40,745 bases of DNA. Source: Legionellales bacterium (GTDB lineage: Bacteria; Pseudomonadota; Gammaproteobacteria; Berkiellales; Berkiellaceae). This document shows, in pieces, positions 16,753 through 25,194 of this stretch (its first letter is position 1; the number at the start of each line of letters is the position of its first letter). A program made the translations under genes and the position numbers. Location: positions 1 to 40,745 of the forward strand of contig CANJMM010000015.1 in the NCBI GenBank assembly GCA_947475765.1, read 5' to 3'. Under the pieces are notes generated by a model, which was not told the DNA's origin, did no database searches, and saw nothing but the letters and a program-made list of their open reading frames with translations.

Positions 16753-17330
16753 AGAACATAAGCTCTGAGCTAAATCATTTTATAGAAAGCTCCCGCAATG
16801 TGATGCCTTTATTATTAAAAATAATCGGGGCATTATGGGGCTTTAATTTATTAAACTGGGCAACGGGATCCCGATTTAATTTATTAGGACTCATCCCTAG
16901 AAAAAAATACGGCCTACCTGGTATTATTTTTTCCCCTATTTTACATGCTGATTTTACCCATTTATTATTTAATACCTTACCTTTTTTTGCTTTAAGCTTA
17001 TTTATTTTATCCGTTGGGGTAAAACAATATATTCAAGTCACGTTTATTATTTGGATTGTTCAGGGTTTGTTGGTTTGGTTGTTTGCTCGAAGAGGCAATC
17101 ATATTGGGGCCAGCGGCGTCATTTCTGGCTACTTTGCTTTTGTCTTAGCCCAAGCCATTGATAAGCCTTCTGTGACCACTTTATTTGTCGGGGGCATTGC
17201 TTTATATTATTTTGGGGGGATTTTACTGAGTTTATTTCCTAGCGAAGAACGCGTTTCCTGGGAAGGGCATTTATTTGGTTTTTTAGCCGGTATTTTATCT
17301 GTTGTATTATTATCAGCTTTAAAACTTTAA
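16746..17330 (+). CDS. Rhomboid-family intramembrane serine protease
   Basis: 194 residues with about six hydrophobic transmembrane segments, an inner-membrane protease cutting other membrane proteins within the bilayer. The catalytic dyad is Ser123 in IGASGVISGY (the GxSG motif) and His175 in WEGHLFGF. Asn76 in HADFTHLLFNTLPFF supplies the oxyanion residue. The compact six-helix form has no N-terminal cytoplasmic domain beyond ~20 residues. Last gene of the metG-led run; it ends 16 bases from the convergent ankyrin gene with no obvious terminator between them. The substrate is unknown. Confidence 0.92.
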   Translation: MLENISSELNHFIESSRNVMPLLLKIIGALWGFNLLNWATGSRFNLLGLIPRKKYGLPGIIFSPILHADFTHLLFNTLPFFALSLFILSVGVKQYIQVTFIIWIVQGLLVWLFARRGNHIGASGVISGYFAFVLAQAIDKPSVTTLFVGGIALYYFGGILLSLFPSEERVSWEGHLFGFLAGILSVVLLSALKL

Positions 17331-17346
17331 TGATTTAAAATTTAAC

Positions 17347-19704
17347 TTATCCCGGTTTTAGTTTTGATTGGTCTACGCCTAAATCTTCTTCTTGATGTGC
17401 TGCAGGAGAAACAGAAACAGCAGAAGTGGCTCCAAATATAACAGGAAGCGGCGCAGCTAGTTCGAGGGCTCCTGCTGCTTTTAATATTTCAACGATTTCG
17501 GTGTGGCCATATTTTTTAGCATAGCTCAGTGCATTCCAACCATCTGGGTCTGTTTCGTTTACATTTGCGCCAGCTGTAACTAACATCTTAATGATTTCTT
17601 CATTGCCATGTAGACTAGCAAGCATCCATACACTCCAGCCATACTTTCCCTTTTCGTTTAAATTAGCAGCATCATGTCCAAGTCCAAGTCCAAGTAAAAT
17701 CTTAATGATTTCGTCATTGCCATTTTCACTAGCAAGCATCAGTGCACTGTGGTTATTTCTGTCCCTGTCTTTTACATTAGCACCCGCTGCAAGCAAAATT
17801 TGAACAATTTCGGTGTGGCCATAACCAATAGCAATCATCAGCGCACTCTGGCCACTTGTTGGTTCTATTTCGTTTACATTCGCTTCACGTGAAAGCAAAG
17901 CCCTAACCAGGTTGGCATCACCATTTTCACTAGCAAGCATCAGTGCGCTCCTTCCAGTTGGGTCTATTTCGTTTACTACATTCGCGCCAGCTGAAAGCAA
18001 AGCACTAACCACGTTGGCATGACCACGGTCAATAGCAAGCATCAGTGCGCTCCTTCCACTTCGGTCTATTTCATTTACCTTTACACCCATGCCATTCCTA
18101 CCAGGTTGCTCTTTCGCCGCAAGCAACTGTTTAACAACTTCAACATGGCCATTCATACTTGCGTACATAAGTGAGGTATACCCAAGTTTATCTATGTTGT
18201 TTATAGATGCACGAGCTTTAATCAAAGATTGAACAATTTTGGCATGGCCATTTTTACTGGCATGCATCATTGCGGTAAGCCCATTTTTGTCTTTTTTGTT
18301 TGGATTAGTACGTGATTTAATCAAAAGTTGAACTGTTTCGGTATGGCCATTTTTACTCGCATGCATCATTGCGTTAAGGCCATCGTTGTCCCTTTCTTTT
18401 AAATTAGCCCCCGCTTCAAGCAAAATTTTAACAATTTCGGTATGACCATTTTGAGCCGCCATCATCAGTATATTAACTCTATCTTGGTTCTTTTTTGTTA
18501 CATCTGAACCTAATTTAATTAAAAACTTAACCGTTTCAATATGGCCATATTTACTAGCAAACATCAGCTCATTCTGAAAAGAAGGGAAAGATTTGTCTAA
18601 CTCGGCGCCGCATGCAAATAAAACCTTAATGATTTCGGTATGGCCATATACGCTAGCTTTCATGAGTGCTTCTTTGAATCTCAAGGCACTTTTATCTAAA
18701 CTGCTTAATCCAATCCCTCTTAAAATAGATGCAATAAACCCATCCTTAAAATCGAGTAAAATTTTAACACTTTCAAGATCCCCCATAACGACAGAGAGCA
18801 GGAGATTATCGAACCCTCTACTATTTTCCTTCTTCATTGATTTTTTTAATGCATTATTAGATAGGCTTTTAATAGCGCGGAGCAATCTTTCATCATTCGT
18901 TGTTGATAATAATTCTATAGAAAAAACCGTGTTATTGATTCGTTTATCTTCCAATGAGCTAAAAATAATGGGCGCCAACTCAGCAGAACTTACTTCAAAA
19001 TAATATTCTTTTTTACCATTTAATTTATTAATATCGACAAAATGCCATATTTTTTTCTGAAAATCAAAAGTCAACTCCACCGCATGATTATCTGATCCTA
19101 ATAAAAATGCAATCTCTTCATCTGGCTTTAAGTGTCCCTTTTCCTTTGCCTCTTCTAAAATTTTTTGAACAGACTCTAAATATTCTACCAGCTCTTGTTG
19201 ATTTAAAGCCAAGACTCCCGCAGTATCGTATTTTATTTCTTTATTTGCATCTATTAATGCTTGTGATGCGGTCAAAGGATATTGACTTTTTTTATCCGAC
19301 TGATTAATGGTTCTTCCCAAAATACCACTGGACTTGATTTGGTCCTGGTGCAATGCCACCATTTGACAAAATGCATGTATTTCTAATGATTCTAGATTGG
19401 AAAGAGGGAGTTCATGGCCTGCCTTTAGTGCTTCCTTTCGCGCTGCATACCCAGCCATTATCTCTTCTTTAAGGCTTTGTACGGTGTTTCCTGGTATATC
19501 CAAATACTCAGATATCCCATCTAAACGATGGTAAAATTCATTTTCTTGTTTTTTACCTGTCACACGAGCCTGAGCTAACATGGAGGAAAAACCACAACAA
19601 ACTCCCGCCTCACTCATTTCAGGGAAAAAGGAACGAACCAAATTTATTAGGTTACGGTGAGTCAGTTTCTTTAGTATTGGTGCAGCACCACTTGAATCTG
19701 CCAT
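17347..19704 (-). CDS. Large ankyrin protein with N-terminal papain-like (C58-type) protease signature
   Basis: 785 residues from the ATG at 19704, which has AGGTG five bases upstream; an in-frame TTG at 19719 is less likely. The N-terminal ~290 residues are not ankyrin. They contain GVCCGFSSMLAQA (Cys36, pattern G-x-C-x-G-F-S) and, 171 residues on, NHAVELTFDF (His207) followed by IWHFVDINKL (Asp224). This order and the 17-residue His-Asp spacing match the Cys-His-Asp triad of YopT/AvrPphB-like C58 peptidases. Residues ~300-760 hold about 14 ankyrin repeats. The tail (APLPVIFGATSA, then EEDLGVDQSKLKPG) echoes the smaller ankyrin proteins. No Sec signal. The combination of ankyrins and a cysteine-protease fold is known from Legionella AnkH. 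Protease and effector roles are inferred from motifs. Confidence 0.85.
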   Translation of the reverse strand: MADSSGAAPILKKLTHRNLINLVRSFFPEMSEAGVCCGFSSMLAQARVTGKKQENEFYHRLDGISEYLDIPGNTVQSLKEEIMAGYAARKEALKAGHELPLSNLESLEIHAFCQMVALHQDQIKSSGILGRTINQSDKKSQYPLTASQALIDANKEIKYDTAGVLALNQQELVEYLESVQKILEEAKEKGHLKPDEEIAFLLGSDNHAVELTFDFQKKIWHFVDINKLNGKKEYYFEVSSAELAPIIFSSLEDKRINNTVFSIELLSTTNDERLLRAIKSLSNNALKKSMKKENSRGFDNLLLSVVMGDLESVKILLDFKDGFIASILRGIGLSSLDKSALRFKEALMKASVYGHTEIIKVLFACGAELDKSFPSFQNELMFASKYGHIETVKFLIKLGSDVTKKNQDRVNILMMAAQNGHTEIVKILLEAGANLKERDNDGLNAMMHASKNGHTETVQLLIKSRTNPNKKDKNGLTAMMHASKNGHAKIVQSLIKARASINNIDKLGYTSLMYASMNGHVEVVKQLLAAKEQPGRNGMGVKVNEIDRSGRSALMLAIDRGHANVVSALLSAGANVVNEIDPTGRSALMLASENGDANLVRALLSREANVNEIEPTSGQSALMIAIGYGHTEIVQILLAAGANVKDRDRNNHSALMLASENGNDEIIKILLGLGLGHDAANLNEKGKYGWSVWMLASLHGNEEIIKMLVTAGANVNETDPDGWNALSYAKKYGHTEIVEILKAAGALELAAPLPVIFGATSAVSVSPAAHQEEDLGVDQSKLKPG

Positions 19705-19797
19705 AAATACACCTATCAAAATAAAATGATAAATTCAGAACTCATGATATAAGTTAGTGGCATGTCTGGCTAAAATTTTCAAGTGTTTTTTATAATG

Positions 19798-19815
19798 CCC
19801 CTCATCCCTGAGGGG
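19798..19815. terminator. GC-rich hairpin downstream of the 378-residue ankyrin gene
   Basis: CCCCTCA, four-base loop, TGAGGGG: a perfect seven-pair stem 22 bases after the stop codon of the gene at 19838. There is no T run on the minus strand directly behind it, so it may be a weak terminator or an mRNA 3' stabiliser. Confidence 0.4.
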
Positions 19816-19837
19816 AGATCTTTACTAAGAACTCAGC

Positions 19838-20974
19838 TTACTGTTTTGGTTTTTTCGCTTTAGGCGCACCAGCAGCAGAAAAAGTAACTGCCACTGATTC
19901 AGCCGCCGCCGCGTCTTCTACAAGCTCTTCTACAAGCTCTACTTTGCGTTTTTGGCCACGAACCTGATTTACCGCACTTGACATCCAGCTACTGGCCCTA
20001 GCACTAAATGTCACCGCCACAGGTTCTGCCGCCGCTTTTTCAGCACGTGAAAGCGAGGCTTGTACCTGATTTGAAGCATACCAATCCGATCTCACATAAT
20101 CGGCGATTATGCCTAAAACTGTCGTTGGTAATCCTGGTAAATGCTGTTCTTCTTTTTGAGCATAAACGCCTAAACTTTTAAATACTTCACGCATTTCTAA
20201 GTCAAAATTCGAAAGCGCACGCTCATAATCTTGCATTAAGGCAAGCCTGTTTTTATCATTTTTAGACAGTTCTGCCATCTCCATCATTTTAGGGATGGGT
20301 AATTTTAAAAATTGATAGGAATCTGACATAACTTGTTGAAAAATCGGGGCGAAAAAACCTAACTCTTCTGCCCTTTGCGTTCGAAAATAGCCATATGCCG
20401 CAAGTTGACCTACAACCATGGCCATTGCTACTCTCCGACCGCTTCTTAGCTGATCTGGGGTTTTCGTTAGAAATTTTAGCATAAACGCAGGGGCATTTTT
20501 TCTCATCAAATTTTGATACAAAGAGCTAGAAGCAATAGCACTATTAACAGAACAAGAGAAAACAAGGGACAAAAAATACTGGAAGGCAACTGCATCTGTA
20601 CGGGTTAAACGATCTAAAAAAGGAATTTTTCCCGCTAAAGATTTTGGCTTTAATTCTGCGCGTTTCTCTTGTGATAGCGCATGAAGCAAACAAAAAACCA
20701 TATCCCTGTGGCCCTCACCTTGTCGAATTGATAAGGAAAAAGCGGTATCACCCTGTGCATTCACCGCATGTATGTTAGCCCCTGCTTTAATTAACAGCTG
20801 GACTAATGCAAAATGATTATGCCTTGCCGCCAATATCAGTGCGGTATTGCCTTCAATGTCTGTGGCTTCTAGCTGAACCGATTCTGATTCTATAAAATGC
20901 TGTATTACTTGAATGTCTCCCGCTACAGCAGCCATTAATAATGCATCATTATTCATATTCATAGCTAAGTCCAT
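19838..20974 (-). CDS. Ankyrin-repeat protein with F-box/PRANC-like helix and NLS-like tail
   Basis: 378 residues. Two to three ankyrin repeats at residues ~8-105 (EGNTALILAARHNHFALVQLL). After them comes a long helical domain starting LLHALSQEKRAELK and including LPGLPTTVLGIIADYVRSDWY (from ~residue 281), a stretch resembling the short F-box/PRANC helices at the end of many ankyrin effectors. The C-terminus holds two copies of a VAVTFSA peptide, separated by a basic cluster (RGQKRKVELVEE), and ends PKAKKPKQ. The ATG has AAGAGG upstream. It is the paralogue of the next gene upstream, from which it is separated by 32 bases. The sequence family is the same as the first island's; function unknown, host-directed role inferred. 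Confidence 0.87.
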   Translation of the reverse strand: MDLAMNMNNDALLMAAVAGDIQVIQHFIESESVQLEATDIEGNTALILAARHNHFALVQLLIKAGANIHAVNAQGDTAFSLSIRQGEGHRDMVFCLLHALSQEKRAELKPKSLAGKIPFLDRLTRTDAVAFQYFLSLVFSCSVNSAIASSSLYQNLMRKNAPAFMLKFLTKTPDQLRSGRRVAMAMVVGQLAAYGYFRTQRAEELGFFAPIFQQVMSDSYQFLKLPIPKMMEMAELSKNDKNRLALMQDYERALSNFDLEMREVFKSLGVYAQKEEQHLPGLPTTVLGIIADYVRSDWYASNQVQASLSRAEKAAAEPVAVTFSARASSWMSSAVNQVRGQKRKVELVEELVEDAAAAESVAVTFSAAGAPKAKKPKQ

Positions 20975-21006
20975 AATATCATACCTCTTTTTTATTTATA
21001 AAAAAA

Positions 21007-21789
21007 TTAACCCAGTTTTGCTTGTTTACTTGGGCATTGATCTGGATCTTGATCTTCGCCCTCTTCGTCTGCTCTGCGGCGTTTGGCGCTAGCGCTAAAT
21101 GTGATGGCCATAGGAACGGCCGCTGTTTTTTCCTGATTTGAAGCATACCAATCAGGCCTCAAATAATCAGCGATTATCCCCAAAATTACTGTTGGCAATG
21201 CTGGCAAATGCTTTTGTTTTTTAGCGACTTCGCCTATTTTTGCATCAAAATCAGAAACGGCGCCATTATAAGCATTTAACCTTTCAATGATGCGCACCAT
21301 ATCGCGTTTTTCATTCGACATTTTTGGCATCATCTCGTAACCCATTCCAGCCAATTGAAGTTCGAGCATTTGTACCTGCGCGATTTGTTCAAAATCAGAC
21401 TTTTTAGATAAATCATGACGAAAATAGGCGACCATGGCCAATTTACAAACAAATCCTAATTTTGAGATTTGATTTAAACCCTTAAATATAACATTTGCCA
21501 TTTTAGGAAAAAATCTATGTGCCGCATGAGAAGCCAATTGAGACGTAAATAAATCTGAAAGCGTTGGAAATAAAAATTGTAAGGTAACGCGATCCACCTC
21601 TTTTATCTGTGCCAAAAGGGGCAATACCTGCCTCAAGAAAAAATTAGGGGTAATCGCCTTTCTTTCTTCTGGTGACATGGCGTTCAATATAGCAAAAGCT
21701 GCCTCAGGATTCTCCCCTTGGATTGCCAATAATAATGCTCTGTTTTTTTCTGATTGCGTTCGTGCAACTGCACCCATACCTAAATCCAC
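21007..21789 (-). CDS. Ankyrin-less paralogue of the 378-residue protein
   Basis: 260 residues from a GTG at 21789. I choose this start because AAAAAGAGGTG lies seven bases upstream, matching the leader of its paralogue base for base around the Shine-Dalgarno, and the product then begins MDLGMGAVART where the paralogue begins MDLAMN. The longer in-frame reading from 21822 (TTG) or 21813 (ATG) lacks a ribosome site. It keeps the post-ankyrin domain (AILNAMSPEERKAITP, then LPALPTVILGIIADYLRPDWYASNQ) and the tail (VPMAITFSASAKRRRADEEGEDQ), but has only the first helix pair where the ankyrins should be. Probably transcribed with the 378-residue gene. Function unknown. Confidence 0.8.
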   Translation of the reverse strand: MDLGMGAVARTQSEKNRALLLAIQGENPEAAFAILNAMSPEERKAITPNFFLRQVLPLLAQIKEVDRVTLQFLFPTLSDLFTSQLASHAAHRFFPKMANVIFKGLNQISKLGFVCKLAMVAYFRHDLSKKSDFEQIAQVQMLELQLAGMGYEMMPKMSNEKRDMVRIIERLNAYNGAVSDFDAKIGEVAKKQKHLPALPTVILGIIADYLRPDWYASNQEKTAAVPMAITFSASAKRRRADEEGEDQDPDQCPSKQAKLG

Positions 21790-21965
21790 AAGACAACACC
21801 TCTTTTTACTCATAAAAAACAAGTGTTATCATAACTGTTTATTTAAAAAAGACAAGCTAAGAAAAGCTAATACAAGTGCGAATCAGACAAACGGTAGCAA
21901 TTGGCCGACAGATGGTAAACAAATACTTATATATATTATATATATTATATATATTTATATTAAAA

Positions 21966-22901
21966 TTAATAAAAAAGCTTGATTTCAACTCGACGATTTT
22001 TGGCTCTGCCTGCTTTATTTTGTGGTGCAATAGGCTTTGCATCGCCATAACCTCTTGCTTCAATTAAACTAGGTGTAACACCTCTGAAAACCAAATAATC
22101 TTTTACATTCCAAAGTCGACGATTAGCCAGCAGTCGATTATCGCTGTAACCGCCAACCCTATCGGCATGCCCTCCTAATTCAATTTTACTGATGCTGTTA
22201 TCATTTGAAATATAGCGGATGATCACATCTAGCTTTTCTTTATTTTCTACTGAAAGCATCGCGCTTCCTGAGGCAAAATACAAGCGCATTACTTTTAGCG
22301 ATTCAAAATCATAAGGTATCATTTGTGTGACACAAAGCTGATATTTCTCTTGCGCCTCTCTAAACCCGACTGCTGAAACAATCTGCGGCAGGGCCGCATT
22401 TGTATTAAAATTAGCATCAGGGAAAATAATACTTTTACCTGATGCTAACACTTGAAATAATTGCGCTGTATTTAAATTTAAAAAAATATTATTTTTTTCT
22501 TTGTTTTTAGATTTATCAGGAACAAAAGAAGATAATACAACTTCTTGGTCATCATTAATAATAAACGAAAATCGACCTAAAATGCTCGTGCTTCCCGAAT
22601 CCACCCAATCTGGATTTTTAGCGGATAAAATCCACTCTTGTTTTTGGCCAGCGCCTAACTCCAGCTTCGAAAGTAATCTTAAGCTAAAACTTAAGGCTAA
22701 ACCTGATTTTTTAATAAATAAGGCTTTACCCACGCCTTCGATGTCATACACTATTTCACATTGAGAGGCACTTGCGTGTGTTGTCCATTTATTTTCATAA
22801 TTTTCGACTATGTCTGCAAAAGTACACCCAGGTATCAAAGCAATGCTCAACATGCTTATTTTATTAAGTTTATTAAAAAATTTTTTCAGCATTTGCTTCA
22901 T
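21966..22901 (-). CDS. motY: MotY-like protein with C-terminal OmpA peptidoglycan-binding domain
   Basis: 311 residues with an N-terminal signal peptide (cleavage probably after TFA). Residues ~35-180 resemble the MotY N-terminal domain that binds the flagellar T-ring region (SQCEIVYDIEGVGKALF, CVTQMIPYDFESLKVMRLYF). Residues ~190-311 are an OmpA-type peptidoglycan-binding domain with GHADRVGGYSDNRLLANRR and AKNRRVEIKL. Position supports it: motY-pyrC-rnt is the Pseudomonas order, with peroxiredoxin, grxD and sodB also close by. MotY stabilises stators of polar flagella; no other motility gene is in the window, so it might instead be a generic OmpA-family envelope protein. An IPGC near the cleavage site is a poor lipobox. 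Confidence 0.78.
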   Translation of the reverse strand: MKQMLKKFFNKLNKISMLSIALIPGCTFADIVENYENKWTTHASASQCEIVYDIEGVGKALFIKKSGLALSFSLRLLSKLELGAGQKQEWILSAKNPDWVDSGSTSILGRFSFIINDDQEVVLSSFVPDKSKNKEKNNIFLNLNTAQLFQVLASGKSIIFPDANFNTNAALPQIVSAVGFREAQEKYQLCVTQMIPYDFESLKVMRLYFASGSAMLSVENKEKLDVIIRYISNDNSISKIELGGHADRVGGYSDNRLLANRRLWNVKDYLVFRGVTPSLIEARGYGDAKPIAPQNKAGRAKNRRVEIKLFY

Positions 22902-22925
22902 TTTGAATACTTAGCTCTAATTTAT

Positions 22926-22954
22926 TTGAGAAAATAGCTGATTTAAGTTACTAT
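22926..22954 (+). promoter_or_regulatory. Possible pyrC promoter
   Basis: TTGAGA (22926-22931), 17-base spacer, TACTAT (22949-22954), 53 bases upstream of the pyrC start. Consensus-like but not tested; the region is AT-rich, so chance matches are likely. Confidence 0.35.
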
Positions 22955-23007
22955 CTTTTACTGTCTTTTTTAAATTTAGTTTAAATTTGTGATTTAAGTA
23001 AGGTTTT

Positions 23008-24075
23008 ATGAAATTCACTCTAAATAAGCCTGATGACTGGCATATACACCTAAGAGAAGGCGAAGCCCTTTACCGAACGGTTTATGACGCAGCACGTCAA
23101 TTTAATCGTGTCATGGTTATGCCTAATTTAAGCAGCCCTGTGACTTCTGTGGCTAAAGCCCTTGCCTACCAAAGTCAAATTTTAGAAACCCTGGATAAAT
23201 TAATAGCCTTACACCCCCTAGAGGCCGATACGCTTCAAAACTTCAGTCCCTTAATGACACTCTATTTAACACAAAATTTAGCCCCCTCTGAGTTAGTTTT
23301 AGCCAAAAACAGTGGCATTATCCATGGTATCAAGCTCTATCCTATGGGGGCCACGACTTTATCAGAGCATGGGGTAAATAATATCCAAAAACTTGGCCCT
23401 ATTTTTGAAAAAATGCAAATGCTGGGCTTAGTGTTACAAATTCATGGCGAAGTGACCGGCCCTGATGTCGATATCTTTGATAAAGAAAAAATATTTATTG
23501 AAACTGAACTCGCCTATTTAGTGAAAAATTTTCCTAAACTGAAAATTGTGTTAGAACATATTACCACTCAAGAAGCGGTCGATTTTATTGTATCCACCCC
23601 CAGTCATATTGCGGCGACCATTACGCCACATCACTTACTGATTAATCGTAATAGTATGTTTTACAAGGGCATTCGTCCCCATTATTATTGCTTACCCGTA
23701 GCCAAACGAAAACATCACCAAGAAAAATTACTTTGGGCGGCCACTTCAGGCAATCCAAAATTTTTCCTTGGAACTGATTCTGCGCCTCATGCCCAAAATA
23801 AAAAAGAAAGTCCCTGTGGGTGCGCGGGTATTTACTCTGCCCATGATGCTTTAGCTTATTATGCAATGGCTTTCGATCAAGTACGCAAAATAGCGCAATT
23901 AAATGATTTTGCGACAAAATTTGGCGCTGAATTTTATAACCTACCTGTTCAGAACAGTTGCCCTATTACGCTAATAAAAAAAGAACACAAAATACCTGAA
24001 CAATTAACTTTAACAAAGCAAGATAATGTTATTCCGTTTATGGCGGGAGAAATGCTCAGCTGGGATTTAATATAA
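23008..24075 (+). CDS. pyrC: Dihydroorotase (class II)
   Basis: A 355-residue zinc enzyme that closes carbamoyl-aspartate to dihydroorotate in pyrimidine synthesis. Metal ligands are visible: H12 and H14 in DDWHIHLRE, the carboxylated lysine in IHGIKLYPMGATT, the histidines in LQIHGEV and LEHITT, and the aspartate of LGTDSAPH. The length and the shortened N-terminus are those of the monofunctional E. coli type. AAGG lies five bases before the ATG. Four bases separate it from rnt. Confidence 0.96.
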   Translation: MKFTLNKPDDWHIHLREGEALYRTVYDAARQFNRVMVMPNLSSPVTSVAKALAYQSQILETLDKLIALHPLEADTLQNFSPLMTLYLTQNLAPSELVLAKNSGIIHGIKLYPMGATTLSEHGVNNIQKLGPIFEKMQMLGLVLQIHGEVTGPDVDIFDKEKIFIETELAYLVKNFPKLKIVLEHITTQEAVDFIVSTPSHIAATITPHHLLINRNSMFYKGIRPHYYCLPVAKRKHHQEKLLWAATSGNPKFFLGTDSAPHAQNKKESPCGCAGIYSAHDALAYYAMAFDQVRKIAQLNDFATKFGAEFYNLPVQNSCPITLIKKEHKIPEQLTLTKQDNVIPFMAGEMLSWDLI

Positions 24076-24079
24076 TAAG

Positions 24080-24676
24080 ATGAAAACTGTACAATATATT
24101 CGTGAACGTTTTAGAGGCTTTTTGCCTATTGTCGTCGATGTAGAAACAGGCGGAATAGATAGCCGACGAGATGCATTGCTTGAGATTGCCATGGTCAGCT
24201 TACATATGGATGAAATGGGCAAATTGAGTCCAGATGCCTTATTTCATGAGCATGTGATCCCTTATGAAGGCACGCGCCTTGATCCTAAAAGTTTGGCTTT
24301 TAATAAAATTGATCCCTATCATCCTTTTAGATTGGCTAAAACAGAAAAAGAGGCCTTAACGTCTTTGTTTCAAGAAATTAAAATCTTAAAAAAAGAACAC
24401 CGTTGCTCTCATGCTGTTCTGGTCGGGCATAATGCCTGGTTTGATTTAGGGTTTATTAATGAAGCTGCAGCGAGGCACAAGCTTAAAAGCCCTTTTCATG
24501 CTTTTACTTCTTTTGATACGGCAACACTGAGCGCGTTGGTATATGGACAAACTGTCTTACCTAAAGCCCTAATGGCAGCAGGTATCGGCTACAATGCAGA
24601 TGAAGCACATAGCGCCATTTACGACGCTATGCGAACAGCAGAATTATTCTGCACTATTGTCAATAACAATAATTAG
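24080..24676 (+). CDS. rnt: Ribonuclease T
   Basis: A 198-residue 3'-5' exoribonuclease of the DEDDh group that trims tRNA CCA ends and 5S/23S rRNA 3' ends. The acidic residues are D20 and E22 (VVDVETGG), the aspartate of HNAWFDLGF, and the HSAIYDA box near the C-terminus. LPKALMAAGI is a typical RNase T stretch. Directly follows pyrC (four-base gap), as in Pseudomonas. Its stop overlaps the stop of the convergent RRM gene by four bases. Confidence 0.95.
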   Translation: MKTVQYIRERFRGFLPIVVDVETGGIDSRRDALLEIAMVSLHMDEMGKLSPDALFHEHVIPYEGTRLDPKSLAFNKIDPYHPFRLAKTEKEALTSLFQEIKILKKEHRCSHAVLVGHNAWFDLGFINEAAARHKLKSPFHAFTSFDTATLSALVYGQTVLPKALMAAGIGYNADEAHSAIYDAMRTAELFCTIVNNNN

Positions 24677-25065
24677 TCTTCGTAACGACCACGACCGCCG
24701 CCGCCGAATCCACCACGATCGCCACCACGGCCACCGCCAAATCCACCGCGATCACCACTTGGACGACCACCTGGACCACCTGGACGACCACCACCAGTGC
24801 TACCACCGCGATCATCTTCTTTAGGCGAATTAGCTAAGTTAACACGAATTTGACGTGTTAAAAATTGCATGTTGTTTAAAGCAAGCGATTTAGTTGCAGC
24901 GTCTTCATCGGCAAATGTCACAAATGCAAAACCACGAGGTTTGCCACTAGCTCTGTCAACAGGAATGTGGATATTGGCGATTTCACCAAATTCTGCACAT
25001 AAAGTCTGAAGGTCAGTTTTAGAAGCGGTAAAAGCTAAATTGCCGATGTAAATTTGATTACGCAT
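24673..25065 (-). CDS. Glycine-rich RRM RNA-binding protein
   Basis: 130 residues. A single RNA-recognition motif fills residues 1-80, with RNP2 IYIGNLAF at 4-11 and RNP1 RGFAFVTF at about 44-51. A tail of RGG/GGR repeats follows (GDRGGFGGGRGGDRGGFGG), suited to RNA and condensate interactions. Such small proteins bind RNA and, in some bacteria, respond to cold; the target here is unknown. The leader upstream of the ATG has GTAACT/AGTTAC arms (25097-25129) that could fold in the mRNA. The tail is encoded by near-repeats of GGTGGT/CGTGGT codons. Confidence 0.92.
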   Translation of the reverse strand: MRNQIYIGNLAFTASKTDLQTLCAEFGEIANIHIPVDRASGKPRGFAFVTFADEDAATKSLALNNMQFLTRQIRVNLANSPKEDDRGGSTGGGRPGGPGGRPSGDRGGFGGGRGGDRGGFGGGGRGRYED

Positions 25066-25194
25066 AAATGTAAAGTCCTAAAAATAATAAAAGAAACAGT
25101 AACTAAAACACCGAGTGCTCTCAGTTACCTAGTTGAAATTATAATCTTTTGATCCAAACAACGCAAGTGGGAAATTTAAACGGGACTTTAGAAG

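Noticed and set aside
21905-21965. TATATA-rich stretch near the motY stop as an origin or att site.
   Set aside because: Simple dinucleotide-like repeat with no DnaA boxes or integrase nearby.
22830-22850. Lipobox in the MotY-like protein (IPGC).
   Set aside because: Pro at -2 is unusual for a lipobox, and a normal signal-peptidase site (TFA) follows directly.
24594-24824. His/Asp-rich plus-strand frame opposite the glycine-rich RRM tail.
   Set aside because: It is the complement of RGG codons, overlaps rnt and has no ribosome site.
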